Assembly: GCA_018223375.1 (NCBI GenBank)
Contig: JAGTTS010000011.1
Location: forward strand, 17,987 to 81,986
Length of the DNA stretch: 64,000 bases
Source: Clostridiaceae bacterium Marseille-Q3526
GTDB taxonomy: Bacteria > Bacillota > Clostridia > Lachnospirales > Lachnospiraceae
Direction of reading: 5' to 3'
Shown: piece after piece, positions 43,144-52,421 of the stretch
How positions within the stretch are numbered: the first letter of the stretch is position 1
Layout of the letters: each line of letters opens with the position of its first letter
Made by a program: the position numbers and the translations under genes
Notes under the pieces: model-generated
What the model was told of the DNA's origin: nothing
Databases searched by the model: none
What the model saw: the letters and a program-made list of their open reading frames with translations, nothing else

Positions 43144-44454
43144 CTATCCCTGAATCATCCGATAGACTTTCTGCGGTCGTCCTTTAGTCCCTTTTTGACG
43201 ATGATATAAGAGGACAGCCATATTATAGCGTACCATGCTATCTAACATTCGATTGGCGCTGCGCAGAGTGATATGAAGAATTTCCGCTAAATCTTGGGAG
43301 GTAAATTCTGTATCTCCCAGTATTTCTTTGGCTTTTAAAATTTTTTGAATGGTCAGAGTAGAAAATCCTGTCTCCTTAGCCAGCGCCAAAATTTTTGGGG
43401 AAACATCGCTGGAAAAAGCCACCAATTTTCCATCTCCAAATAAACCGATCTTTTTTCTCGTCACGGTAATCAAATAACTGGTATAATCTGCAGTATTTAT
43501 TGATTCCTTTAATGCATATAAGCTGTTTGAAATGGCATTTTGAAGGCTTTCTCCTAATCCATAACCGATATTTACATGAAAATCGCATTTTGTTTCCAGA
43601 TAAGTTTTTAATGTACAAGTTTGAAAGCCACAGGTAAGTTTCTCAACAGAATGGTGGTTCGTAAATACCTGTATAAAATCTCCTTGATCTTCCAGCATAA
43701 AATCACAAAGATATTTTTTGCTGTACGACCTCAAACACCGGCGGATTTTTTCCTTTGTTTCTTCAGTATTTGGACAAGGTTTGATATCGATCACAGCAGG
43801 CCGGTTTTTCTTTAAATTCTGAATTGTAATGTCATGCATTAAAAGTTCACTGCTCTTTAAAATATCGTCTTGATTACAGTTAACAAAGCGGCAATTTACA
43901 CCAGCCTTTAAAAGATCTGGCACAATCAGGCTTCGTCTGGATAAGGTGTATTTGACGGCTCCGCTCTTCCATAGTTCAATGTGCTTGTTCCTCTTCTCAT
44001 CTAGGGTACTCCAAACTTCACTCGGCGGCATCTGATCCAAATATTCCTGATTTTTTACAAACCATTCTTCGAATTTTCCTTTTTTCATCATTTCAATCAG
44101 ACTTTTTGCATTATCTGGGCACATAACATCGCAAAAATCAAAATAACCGTATTGCAGCGTGAAATCTTGATATTCAAAAATAGCCCGATTAATTTCACGG
44201 TAAAAATTACTGATGCCGCATTCGATATTCCGTATTGGCTTATGCTTTGGGTATGCCTCCTGAATAATTCGCATCGGAGCAGTTCCTCCTGCCAAAATCC
44301 CATCATACTGTTCTGATATTTGAGAATATACATCTACAATATGTTCATAAGTGTAATATACATGGACATCGATGATATCCGCTAGATCAAGTTTCTTTAG
44401 CTCCTTTTTATAAAAAGCTTCCAGATATGGCGTCGTTAATAACGCTATTTTCAT
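43144..44454 (-). CDS. Transcriptional regulator with PrpR-N-like sensor and C-terminal HTH
   Basis: A 436-residue protein that I cannot name. The N-terminal about 150 residues (MKIALLTTPYLEAFYK, then YDGILAGGTAPMRIIQEAY) look like the sensor domain of PrpR-type regulators. A middle part (about 180-350) has an RNA-cyclase or GGDEF-like fold pattern (DFHVNIGYGLGESLQNAISNSLYALKES). The C-terminus holds a winged HTH (TSQDLAEILHITLRSANRMLDSMV). It lies divergent from a DcuC-type transporter and an M20 peptidase and probably controls them. Codon use is AT-richer than in the chr and hydrogenase genes next to it. Confidence 0.65.
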   Translation of the reverse strand: MKIALLTTPYLEAFYKKELKKLDLADIIDVHVYYTYEHIVDVYSQISEQYDGILAGGTAPMRIIQEAYPKHKPIRNIECGISNFYREINRAIFEYQDFTLQYGYFDFCDVMCPDNAKSLIEMMKKGKFEEWFVKNQEYLDQMPPSEVWSTLDEKRNKHIELWKSGAVKYTLSRRSLIVPDLLKAGVNCRFVNCNQDDILKSSELLMHDITIQNLKKNRPAVIDIKPCPNTEETKEKIRRCLRSYSKKYLCDFMLEDQGDFIQVFTNHHSVEKLTCGFQTCTLKTYLETKCDFHVNIGYGLGESLQNAISNSLYALKESINTADYTSYLITVTRKKIGLFGDGKLVAFSSDVSPKILALAKETGFSTLTIQKILKAKEILGDTEFTSQDLAEILHITLRSANRMLDSMVRYNMAVLLYHRQKGTKGRPQKVYRMIQG

Positions 44455-44696
44455 TTTATATCTATTCCTTTCGTTTCACCTATGTATTGCTGTTGATTTC
44501 CTTTACTAATTGTATGCAGCTATATTTTCTTATGTAAATAAGGTATCTATTGTTTCGCATCTCTGTAACAGAGAGAGTTCAAGTCAGATACTAATAACAG
44601 TTTATCATAGCATTTTGGAAAAGTCCAATCCGAGAATCATCACTTATTTATTTAAAGCTATTTTGAGACGTTTTTTGCATTTTGTAATAAAATCTA

Positions 44697-44748
44697 TTGA
44701 TTTTAACTAAATTTTAGTATATAATACCAGTATATAAAGACGTCTTTA
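44697..44748 (+). promoter_or_regulatory. Promoter and palindromic operator candidate of the dcuC-like gene
   Basis: TTGATT (44697-44702), 17 bases, TATAAT (44720-44725). A perfect 14-base palindrome TAAAGACGTCTTTA covers 44735-44748, over the expected transcription start. A related half-site GAGACGTTTT lies upstream near 44665. TCTCTGTAACAGAGA at 44560-44574 is another inverted repeat in the same gap. The whole gap 44455-44795 has no gene and probably serves both divergent units. Confidence 0.6.
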
Positions 44749-44795
44749 AATAGCCTTAAATATCCATTGTTCATTTTGCACAGGAGGAAAAGCGA

Positions 44796-46184
44796 ATGGA
44801 ACTGATTTCTATTGCTGTTACACTGATTGTAGTGGTTTTTGTGGCTGCTATGATACTAAAAAAATACAAGCCCCATGCAATACTCTTAGGCGGCGGTATC
44901 GTTTTATTGCTTTGCGCTCAATTTATGGGAATTAACAGCGTCATAGTTGATGCAGAGAACAGTACTGGCTTTTGGCTGTTTGATGTTTTTGAATTAATGC
45001 GTACTACGTTGCAAAAGGATGCTGGAGCTACCGGAATGGTCATTATGTCTGCCGGAGCTTATGCCATGTTTATGAACCATGTAGGTGCTAGCGATGTCAT
45101 GGTAAAAATCTGTACAAAACCTTTGAAACATCTAGGTTCCCCTTATATTGTTCTGGCCCTGACTTACACAGTTGGACAGCTCTTGAATATTTTCGTTCCC
45201 AGTGCGGCCGGACTTAGCGTTTTGCTGATGGCTACCGTTTATCCAGTCCTAATTGCATTAGGAGTCAGCCATTTATCTGCCGCTGCTGTTATTGCGTCTG
45301 CTGCCTGTTTGGATCTTGGTCCAGCTTCTGGCGCTTCCAATATGGCGGCTCAGATGGCCGGACTGGATCCGATGACTTATTTTATTAAGTATCAGGTACC
45401 GATTATGCTGGTCGTTATTCCGCTCGTAACAATTACTCATTATCTGGTTCAGAAGTATTTTGATAAAAAAGAAGGATTTATTGCTGATAAAAATAGTTCT
45501 TCCCGACTTGAAGATGATGCAACAGAAGATGATGTACCGAAATTCTACGCGATTTTACCTCTGTTCCCACTGGTATTACTGCTTTTATTTAACGAGCTTG
45601 TCATTACTTCTGTCAAAATGAATGTGGTAACTGCCATGATGATGGGAGTGTGTCTTACCATTATTCTTGAAATCATTAGAAAACCAAAGAATGCGTTTGA
45701 TTCAGTTAAAATTATTGATGTTTTCTTTGGCGGAATGGGAAAACAGTTTGCCAATATCATCACATTGATTATGTCTGGCGAGATTTTTGCTGAGGGTTTA
45801 AAGCGCATGGGAATGATTGATCTAATCATTGAAGGCGCACAGAATATAGGCTTTGGACCAGTTCCAATGACGATAGTTATGGTTGCTATCATTATGATTT
45901 CCTCCATTATTATGGGTTCTGGAGCCGCACCTTTTTACGCTTTTATTGCCTTAGCGCCAACTGTTTCAGAGTCCTTTGGCATTCATCCAGTTATTATGTG
46001 TCTGGCAATGCAGCTTGCAACAGGAATGGGACGAAACATGTCCCCAATTTCTTCCTGTATGGTCGCTACTGCAGGATGTACAGATGGCAAGGTACTTTCC
46101 GTTGACCTGGTAAAACGTACTATAATACCAATGTTTGTAGGTGCTGTTGGCCTGATTGCAGGAGATGTTATCTTTTTCATGTAA
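44796..46184 (+). CDS. DcuC-family C4-dicarboxylate/anion transporter
   Basis: A 462-residue membrane protein with about 12 helices and the DcuC family look: N-terminal helix pair, the loop QLLNIFVPSAAGLSVLLMATVYPVL, ASAACLDLGPASGASNMAAQMAG, and C-terminal GSGAAPFYAFIALAPTVSE with MQLATGMGRNMSPISSCM. DcuC carriers exchange or export C4-dicarboxylates; related members take up other carboxylates. It starts after CAGGAGGAAAAG and is followed by an M20 peptidase, so the substrate may be an amino acid or its acylated form. Confidence 0.85.
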   Translation: MELISIAVTLIVVVFVAAMILKKYKPHAILLGGGIVLLLCAQFMGINSVIVDAENSTGFWLFDVFELMRTTLQKDAGATGMVIMSAGAYAMFMNHVGASDVMVKICTKPLKHLGSPYIVLALTYTVGQLLNIFVPSAAGLSVLLMATVYPVLIALGVSHLSAAAVIASAACLDLGPASGASNMAAQMAGLDPMTYFIKYQVPIMLVVIPLVTITHYLVQKYFDKKEGFIADKNSSSRLEDDATEDDVPKFYAILPLFPLVLLLLFNELVITSVKMNVVTAMMMGVCLTIILEIIRKPKNAFDSVKIIDVFFGGMGKQFANIITLIMSGEIFAEGLKRMGMIDLIIEGAQNIGFGPVPMTIVMVAIIMISSIIMGSGAAPFYAFIALAPTVSESFGIHPVIMCLAMQLATGMGRNMSPISSCMVATAGCTDGKVLSVDLVKRTIIPMFVGAVGLIAGDVIFFM

Positions 46185-46234
46185 TTTGCTTTTACTTATG
46201 AAAATATCAACTAATTATCTGAAAGGAATTTAAT

Positions 46235-47377
46235 ATGAAATATTTTGATTATGATGCATACATAAAACAGTTAGAGGAGATTGTTTCAATTGACAGCGGC
46301 AGCTTTGATCCAGAGGGGGTTGACAAAGTAGCAGAGATAATGGCTCGTAAATATAAAGAGCTAGGGCTTAGCGTTACGCCAAAGCGTTTCGACGAACGGG
46401 CTGGCTTCTGTTTGGAGGTTAAAAACTTTCCGGATGAGGAGGAGATAGATATTTTAATGGTGGGCCATATGGATACGGTTTTCCCGAAAGGAACGGTTGC
46501 AGAGAGACCTTTTACGATGGACGAAAAAAAGGCATATGGGCCAGGTGTCGATGACATGAAGTCTGGACTTTTAAATATGTATTATGTAGTTAAAGAATTG
46601 GTGAAAGAAAATACAAAGCTTCGCCTCTGTCTGGCTTTAAACAGTGATGAGGAAATTTCCTCCAGATATTCCAATCCATGGATCAGTAATTTAGCTAAAC
46701 ATGCCAAATGCGGCCTGGTATTTGAGCCAGCCAGAAAAAGCGGCGCTCTTGTCAGCGACCGAAAGGGACTTGCACGTTATGCAATTGATTTTCGGGGAAT
46801 TTATGCCCATGCAGGAGTTAATCCACAAGATGGTGCCAGTGCAATCCATGAGATGGCTGAATGGATTACCCGTTTGGTTCCACTAAATGACTATGAAAAC
46901 GGTACCAGTTTAAATGTCGGAATTGTAAGCGGCGGTATGGGGGCTAATACAATAGCGGAGCATGCCCGGTGTGAGGTTGATATTCGCTTTACGAACATTG
47001 AAGCTTGCTATAAAATAGAATCTGTTTTTGAAAATATGAGAACGAATCCTATTATTCCAGGAGTTACTGCTTCCGTGACACGAGTAGGGTTCCGTCCGCC
47101 TATGGCCTCCACCGAATGTTCTAGAAATATGTTGGAGATTATGCGTCAAGAAGGTGAAAAATATGGTGTAGATGTTAAATGGGTGAAAACGGGAGGCGGA
47201 TCGGATGGCAACTTTATGGCATTTGAAGGCTGCTCAGTGATGGACGCAGTTGGTCCAGTAGGTGATGGTGCCCATGGAGATAAAGAATTTATTTGGCTTG
47301 ATACAATTCAGCCAAGAACAGAAATGGTTTACCATACTATTATCAGCTTGGAAGAAAAAGGATATTTCGCCAAATAA
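46235..47377 (+). CDS. M20-family metallopeptidase (carboxypeptidase G2-like)
   Basis: A 380-residue di-zinc hydrolase. Metal ligands are seen in MVGHMDTVFPKG (His and catalytic Asp), GPGVDDMKSG, NSDEEISS (catalytic Glu), FEPAR and, near the C-terminus, PVGDGAHGDKEF. A dimerization domain occupies the middle (about 175-290). The set matches glutamate carboxypeptidase-type enzymes that free a C-terminal glutamate or similar residue. It sits 50 bases after the transporter, implying that an imported conjugate is cleaved in the cytoplasm. Confidence 0.87.
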   Translation: MKYFDYDAYIKQLEEIVSIDSGSFDPEGVDKVAEIMARKYKELGLSVTPKRFDERAGFCLEVKNFPDEEEIDILMVGHMDTVFPKGTVAERPFTMDEKKAYGPGVDDMKSGLLNMYYVVKELVKENTKLRLCLALNSDEEISSRYSNPWISNLAKHAKCGLVFEPARKSGALVSDRKGLARYAIDFRGIYAHAGVNPQDGASAIHEMAEWITRLVPLNDYENGTSLNVGIVSGGMGANTIAEHARCEVDIRFTNIEACYKIESVFENMRTNPIIPGVTASVTRVGFRPPMASTECSRNMLEIMRQEGEKYGVDVKWVKTGGGSDGNFMAFEGCSVMDAVGPVGDGAHGDKEFIWLDTIQPRTEMVYHTIISLEEKGYFAK

Positions 47378-47468
47378 TTAAAAAATCAGAACATTTGAAG
47401 TGGATAGAAATAGCTGCCTAAGAGAGAGGAGAATACTGCGAAACTTCGGTACAAATTGCAGGAAAAGA

Positions 47469-47498
47469 GGTGCTGGGATTATTTCCAGCATCTTTTTT
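47469..47498 (+). terminator. Terminator after the M20 peptidase gene
   Basis: GGTGCTGG (47469-47476) pairs with CCAGCATC (47485-47492) over 8 bp, then TTTTTT. Confidence 0.8.
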
Positions 47499-47510
47499 CC
47501 ATAGAAAAAA

Positions 47511-47972
47511 TTATTTTAGCTCCATATGAATTGACTTTTCTGTAAATCCACAGTGCTTATATATTTCATACGCCGCTTTGTTTTTGGCATTGACTTGTAA
47601 TTCGATTGTATCGCAGCAGCTTTCCTCTTTAATTTGTTTCGCTTTTTCAAAAAGCCGGCGTCCGATCCCTTTCCCACGGTATTCTCTGTCAACTGCTATG
47701 GAGTCGATAAATAGGATATCCTTTGTGGCTTTAGAAGGACTTTCCACATGGCGCTTGGTCAATTCCATAACGCCGACAGCCATGTTATTTATCTCAGCTA
47801 CATACCAACTGCCGCTTTTTATCATTGTTTGAAATATTTCCTTTGTAATGAAAGGATTTGTCAGTTTATAAACGTCAGGCCTCCAATCAACGTGAAGCGC
47901 CTGAGTCTGCTCCATAATATTGGAAAATCTATCATAATCCTGCAATTTCGGTGAACGAATCATAATCTCCAT
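47511..47972 (-). CDS. GNAT-family N-acetyltransferase
   Basis: A 153-residue acetyltransferase with the acetyl-CoA pyrophosphate loop VDREYRGKGIGRRLFEKAKQ (about 96-115) and the C-terminal NAKNKAAYEIYKHCGFTEKSIHMEL typical of GNAT proteins. The substrate is unknown. AGGAGGAAA precedes the start. It converges on the M20 gene and shares the AT-rich base use of this block, so it may have arrived with it. Confidence 0.85.
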   Translation of the reverse strand: MEIMIRSPKLQDYDRFSNIMEQTQALHVDWRPDVYKLTNPFITKEIFQTMIKSGSWYVAEINNMAVGVMELTKRHVESPSKATKDILFIDSIAVDREYRGKGIGRRLFEKAKQIKEESCCDTIELQVNAKNKAAYEIYKHCGFTEKSIHMELK

Positions 47973-48110
47973 AAACAGTTTCCTCCTCCATCAGGTCTCT
48001 CCTGCAGCCCTTTGGTTTGTCCTTTTTTGCATTTATATTATATCAATTCCATATCCCGGCCACAACAAAAATCGTCCTGCTCTTTTCCGTCAAAGTCCCT
48101 ATTTTTTCGC

Positions 48111-48174
48111 TTGACAATAAAAATTTTTCCGACTATACTTTTAAAAGTTAGGCAGCGAACTATTTAAAAAGTTC
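48111..48174 (+). promoter_or_regulatory. Promoter and two operator candidates of the marR-ABC operon
   Basis: TTGACA (48111-48116), 17 bases, TATACT (48134-48139). A perfect palindrome ACTTTTAAAAGT (48137-48148) overlaps the -10 box. GAACTATTTAAAAAGTTC (48157-48174) is a second, near-perfect inverted repeat. Both share ACTNTTTAAAAAGT character, as expected of MarR sites that block RNA polymerase. The rest of the gap 47973-48246 shows nothing more. Confidence 0.65.
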
Positions 48175-48246
48175 TGAATCGTCCAGTTGCAACCAGGCGG
48201 AAACAGGTCCTGAACACGGGAAATCAGCGCAGGCGGAGGTGGTAAG

Positions 48247-48744
48247 ATGTGTACGGAAGCAGAGAAAAGCGGTGAGCTCTGCTGTAAGAGCGCAGGCCGG
48301 ATGGTAAATATTTTATCCAACCAGCTGAAACGGCGTTTTTTAGTTCCGGATGACGGCAATGAGCTGACCATGCTTCAGCGTCATATGCTTCACTTTATTA
48401 TTGTAGGTTCTATGCACCAGGATATCTTTCAGAAGGATGTGGAGGCGGAGTTTCAGATTCGGAAATCCACAGCCACAGGGATTCTCCAGCTTTTGGAGAA
48501 GAAGGGCTTTATCTGCAGGGAGAGCGTAGAGCGGGACGGGCGTCTAAAGCGGGTGGCGCCTACAGAGAAGGCGCTGGCCATGAGGGAACGGGTGATGCAG
48601 TCTCTCAGGTGTGCGGAAACACAGATGCTGCAGGGGATTGCCAGGGAAGATCTGGATATCTGTATGCAGGTGCTGGCCCAAATGTCCAGGAACCTTTCCT
48701 GCAAGGAGCAGGACTGTAAAGAGCAGGGATGCCGTCTGACATGA
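48247..48744 (+). CDS. MarR-family transcriptional regulator
   Basis: A 165-residue winged-helix protein. The DNA-binding region spans about 45-105 (QKDVEAEFQIRKSTATGILQLLEKKGFICRESVERDGRLKRV, with the wing DGRLKR). Helical ends form the dimer. The N-terminus and extreme C-terminus are cysteine-containing (CSCKEQDCKEQGC), which could allow redox or metal sensing. It heads an operon with two ABC exporter genes and most likely represses it. GGAGGTGG lies before the ATG. Confidence 0.87.
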   Translation: MCTEAEKSGELCCKSAGRMVNILSNQLKRRFLVPDDGNELTMLQRHMLHFIIVGSMHQDIFQKDVEAEFQIRKSTATGILQLLEKKGFICRESVERDGRLKRVAPTEKALAMRERVMQSLRCAETQMLQGIAREDLDICMQVLAQMSRNLSCKEQDCKEQGCRLT

Positions 48745-48772
48745 CAGCTAAGTAAAACAGAAGGAGGAAACC

Positions 48773-50506
48773 ATGAACAGAAAACTCTTTAAATCCATCA
48801 GAGAGTACAGACGGGAGTCCATTCTGGCCCCTGTATTTGTCATTCTGGAGGTTCTGATGGAGGTTCTGATTCCGCTTCAGATGGCGAAAATCATCGACGT
48901 GGGAATCGCGCAGGGAAACCTGCCCTATATTGTCCGCATGGGCGTAATTCTGGTGGCTATGGCCATGATTGCCCTGTTCTTCGGCGCTATGGCCGGAAAG
49001 TTTGCGGCGGTGGCGGCGGCCGGCTATGCCAAAAATCTGCGCCATGACATTTTTTATAAGATACAGAACTTTTCATTCAAAAATATCGACCATTTTTCCA
49101 CTTCAAGCCTTGTCACAAGGCTTACCACGGACATCACAAACGTGCAGATGGCTTATATGATGAGTATCCGTCTTCTGGCCAGAGCACCGTTTATGATTAT
49201 CCTCTCCCTGATTATGATTCTCACGATTAACTGGGAGATTTCTCTGATTCTGCTGGTGCTGGTGCCAGTTCTGGGAGGACTTCTGATGTTCATTGCAAAG
49301 AAGGCCCATCCTCATTTTATCAGGGTATTTGACGAGTACGACGTCTTAAATAATTCCGTTCAGGAAAATGTAAACGCTTCCCGGGTAGTCAAGGCCTACG
49401 TGCGGGAGGAGCATGAAATTGAGAAGTTCCACAGTGTATCAAAGCTGGTCTACGATCTGTTTACCAGAGCGGAGAAGATCGTGGCCTGGAATGCGCCGAC
49501 CATGCAGTTTTTCATGTACAGCGTAATTCTTCTGATGGTTTCAATCGGAGGAAAAAGCATTATCGGCCAGACCATGGAGACTGGCGAGCTGACCAGCGTG
49601 ATCGTCTACGCCATCCAGATTTTGATCTCTTTAACCATGGTAACCTTTGTGTTCGTCATGATTATGATCGCCGAGGCCTCCACAGACCGAATCAGCGAGG
49701 TGCTTGACGAGGTTCCGGAAATGCAGGACCCGGCAGACGCTGTGACAGAGGTTCCAAACGGCGACATTGACTTTGAACACGTTTCCTTCAGCTACGGCGG
49801 AAAGGGAGGAAACCTCTCCTTGAAGGACATCAATCTCCACATTAAATCAGGGCAGACGGTGGGCATTATCGGAGGCACAGGAAGCTCGAAAACCTCTCTT
49901 GTCAATCTGATTCCGCGCCTTTACGATGTGACGGAGGGTTCTGTAAAGGTAGGAGGAATTGACGTGCGAAGCTACGGCCTGGAGGCGCTGAGAGATCAGG
50001 TATCCATGGTGCTGCAGAAAAACGTCCTGTTTACAGGCAGTATTTACGACAACATCCGCTGGGGCGATGAGAACGCCAGCGACGAGGAGGTTCAGAGAGT
50101 CTGCCGGCTGGCTCAGGCAGACGGCTTTGTGCAGGAGTTCCCGGCCGGCTACAACACAATGATCGTGGAGGGCGGAAACAACGTGTCCGGCGGACAGAAG
50201 CAGAGACTCTGCATTGCCAGAGCGCTTCTGAAAAAGCCGAAAATCCTGATTCTTGACGATTCCACCAGCGCGGTGGACACAAAGACAGACGCCCTCATTC
50301 GAAAGGCCTTCAAGGAGGAGATTCCAGATACCACAAAGATTATCATTGCCCAGAGAGTTTCCTCTGTGGAGGACGCGGACATGATTATCGTCATGGAAAA
50401 TGGAAAGGTAAACGGAGTGGGAACCTCGGAGGAGCTTCTGAAGACAAACGCCATTTACAGGGAAGTATACGAATCACAGGTAAAGGGAGGTGAGGACTAT
50501 GAGTAA
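48773..50506 (+). CDS. ABC exporter half-transporter, degenerate-site subunit
   Basis: A 577-residue ABC type I exporter: six transmembrane helices (about 1-310) and an ATPase domain (about 330-570). Walker A is GGTGSSKTS, the signature VSGGQKQR, and Walker B LILDDSTSAVD, in which aspartate replaces the catalytic glutamate. This marks the degenerate half of a heterodimeric exporter such as BmrC/BmrD or TM287/288. The next gene supplies the canonical half. The products probably pump drugs or lipids out of the cell. Start has AGAAGGAGG upstream. Confidence 0.9.
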   Translation: MNRKLFKSIREYRRESILAPVFVILEVLMEVLIPLQMAKIIDVGIAQGNLPYIVRMGVILVAMAMIALFFGAMAGKFAAVAAAGYAKNLRHDIFYKIQNFSFKNIDHFSTSSLVTRLTTDITNVQMAYMMSIRLLARAPFMIILSLIMILTINWEISLILLVLVPVLGGLLMFIAKKAHPHFIRVFDEYDVLNNSVQENVNASRVVKAYVREEHEIEKFHSVSKLVYDLFTRAEKIVAWNAPTMQFFMYSVILLMVSIGGKSIIGQTMETGELTSVIVYAIQILISLTMVTFVFVMIMIAEASTDRISEVLDEVPEMQDPADAVTEVPNGDIDFEHVSFSYGGKGGNLSLKDINLHIKSGQTVGIIGGTGSSKTSLVNLIPRLYDVTEGSVKVGGIDVRSYGLEALRDQVSMVLQKNVLFTGSIYDNIRWGDENASDEEVQRVCRLAQADGFVQEFPAGYNTMIVEGGNNVSGGQKQRLCIARALLKKPKILILDDSTSAVDTKTDALIRKAFKEEIPDTTKIIIAQRVSSVEDADMIIVMENGKVNGVGTSEELLKTNAIYREVYESQVKGGEDYE

Positions 50507-52391
50507 TGAGCAGAGAAAGCCAAGGGTAACCAAGGACACGCTGACGACGGGAAAACGTCTGTTAGGTTATGTTCTGAGGGACTACAAGCTGCGGTTTATC
50601 GGCGTGTTTTTCTGCATTCTGATGAGTTCCATTGCATCCATTTCCGTGTCCCTTTCACTGAAATTTCTGCTGGACGATTACATTATCCCGCTGATTGGAA
50701 AGCAAAGTCCCAACTATACGGAGCTGTACCGGGCCATGGCTGTGCTGGGATGTATTTTCCTGTGCGGCGTCATCGCTACCTTTATCTACAGCCGTCTGAT
50801 GGTCTATATCGGCCAGGGCGTGCTGAAAAAGGTGAGAGACGAGATGTTCGAGCACATGCAGAAGCTTCCTATCCGCTATTTTGACCAGAATACCAACGGC
50901 TCTATTATGAGTCTTTATACGAACGATACGGACACGCTGAGACAGATGATCAGCCAGGCCATCCCTCAGGTGTTCCAGTCCCTTCTTACGGTGGCGGTCA
51001 CCTTCATTTCCATGCTGGTATTAAGCCCGCTTCTGACGGTGCTGGCAGTGGTCATGATTGGCGTCATGCTGTTTGTGACAAAAACCATCGGCGGCAACAG
51101 CGGAAAGTATTTCTTAAGCCAGCAGCTGGATATCGCCGGCGTGACGGGCTTTGTGGAGGAACACATGACGGGCCAGAGAGTCATCAAGGTGTTTAACCAT
51201 GAGCGGATTGCAGAAGAAGAGTTTGACAAGCTCAATGAGAAGCTGTTTGTCAGCGCCTCCAGAGCCAACACCTTTGCCAACATGATGGGGCCTGTCATCG
51301 GAAACATCGGAAACCTGCAGTTTGTGCTGACGGCTGTGCTGGGCGGATTTTTATCCGTCATGGGAATCGGCGGTATTACTCTGGGCGTGATGGCTTCCTA
51401 TCTTCAGTTTACCAAGAGCTTTACCCAGCCCTTTATGTCCATCGCCCAGCAGTTTAACTCCATTATTATGGCCTTAGCCGGAGCGGAGCGGATTTTCCGC
51501 CTGATGGACGAGGAGCCGGAGCTGGACGAGGGGTATGTAACCCTTGTCAATGCCAGGAAGGATGAGAATGGAATTCTCACAGAGTGCAGGGAGAGAACAG
51601 GGCTCTGGGCCTGGAAGCATCCCCACCAGTCGGATGGCACAGTTACCTACACAGAGCTGAAGGGAGACGTCCGTTTCTTCGACATGACCTTCGGCTACAC
51701 AGAGGAGAAAATGGTGCTTCATGATCTGACGCTCTACGCAAAGCCGGGGCAGAAGCTGGCTTTCGTCGGTTCCACAGGAGCCGGAAAGACGACGATCACC
51801 AACCTGATTAACCGCTTTTACGATGTGCAGGACGGAAAAATCCGTTATGATGGCATTAATATCAACAAGATAAAAAAGGCAGATCTGCGCCGCTCCCTGG
51901 GAATCGTACTTCAGGATACCCACCTGTTTACAGGAACGATTATGGATAACATCAGGTACGGAAAGCTGGACGCCACAGACGAGGAGATTTACGCGGCAGC
52001 GCAGCTGGCCCACGCGGATCAGTTTATTAAAATGCTGCCAAAGGGTTACGATACCATGCTGACCAACGACGGCGAGGAGCTGTCCCAGGGCCAGAGGCAG
52101 CTTCTGGCTATCGCCAGGGCGGCGGTGGCGGATCCGCCGGTGCTGATTCTCGACGAGGCTACGTCCAGCATTGACACCAGAACAGAGCAGATCGTCCAGA
52201 AGGGAATGGACAACCTGATGAAGGGCAGAACGGTATTCGTCATTGCCCACAGACTGTCCACCATTCGAAACAGCGACGCGATTATGGTTCTGGAGCACGG
52301 CAGAATCGTGGAGCGGGGCAGCCACGAGGAGCTGATCAAAGAAAAAGGAATCTACTATCAGCTGTATACAGGAAAGCTGGAGCTGGACTAA
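50499..52391 (+). CDS. ABC exporter half-transporter, canonical subunit
   Basis: A 630-residue type I exporter with six helices (about 20-330) and an ATPase domain: Walker A GSTGAGKTT, signature LSQGQRQL and Walker B LILDEATSSID with the catalytic glutamate. About 40 extra residues (GILTECRERTGLWAWKHPHQ) lie between the membrane and ATPase domains. ATG 50499 has AAGGGAGGTGA upstream and overlaps the end of the first subunit by 8 bases, so subunits are made together. It completes a heterodimeric pump under MarR control. Confidence 0.9.
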   Translation: MSNEQRKPRVTKDTLTTGKRLLGYVLRDYKLRFIGVFFCILMSSIASISVSLSLKFLLDDYIIPLIGKQSPNYTELYRAMAVLGCIFLCGVIATFIYSRLMVYIGQGVLKKVRDEMFEHMQKLPIRYFDQNTNGSIMSLYTNDTDTLRQMISQAIPQVFQSLLTVAVTFISMLVLSPLLTVLAVVMIGVMLFVTKTIGGNSGKYFLSQQLDIAGVTGFVEEHMTGQRVIKVFNHERIAEEEFDKLNEKLFVSASRANTFANMMGPVIGNIGNLQFVLTAVLGGFLSVMGIGGITLGVMASYLQFTKSFTQPFMSIAQQFNSIIMALAGAERIFRLMDEEPELDEGYVTLVNARKDENGILTECRERTGLWAWKHPHQSDGTVTYTELKGDVRFFDMTFGYTEEKMVLHDLTLYAKPGQKLAFVGSTGAGKTTITNLINRFYDVQDGKIRYDGININKIKKADLRRSLGIVLQDTHLFTGTIMDNIRYGKLDATDEEIYAAAQLAHADQFIKMLPKGYDTMLTNDGEELSQGQRQLLAIARAAVADPPVLILDEATSSIDTRTEQIVQKGMDNLMKGRTVFVIAHRLSTIRNSDAIMVLEHGRIVERGSHEELIKEKGIYYQLYTGKLELD

Positions 52392-52421
52392 ATGGCAGTG
52401 AGATAAAAAAATAAAAAGAAA

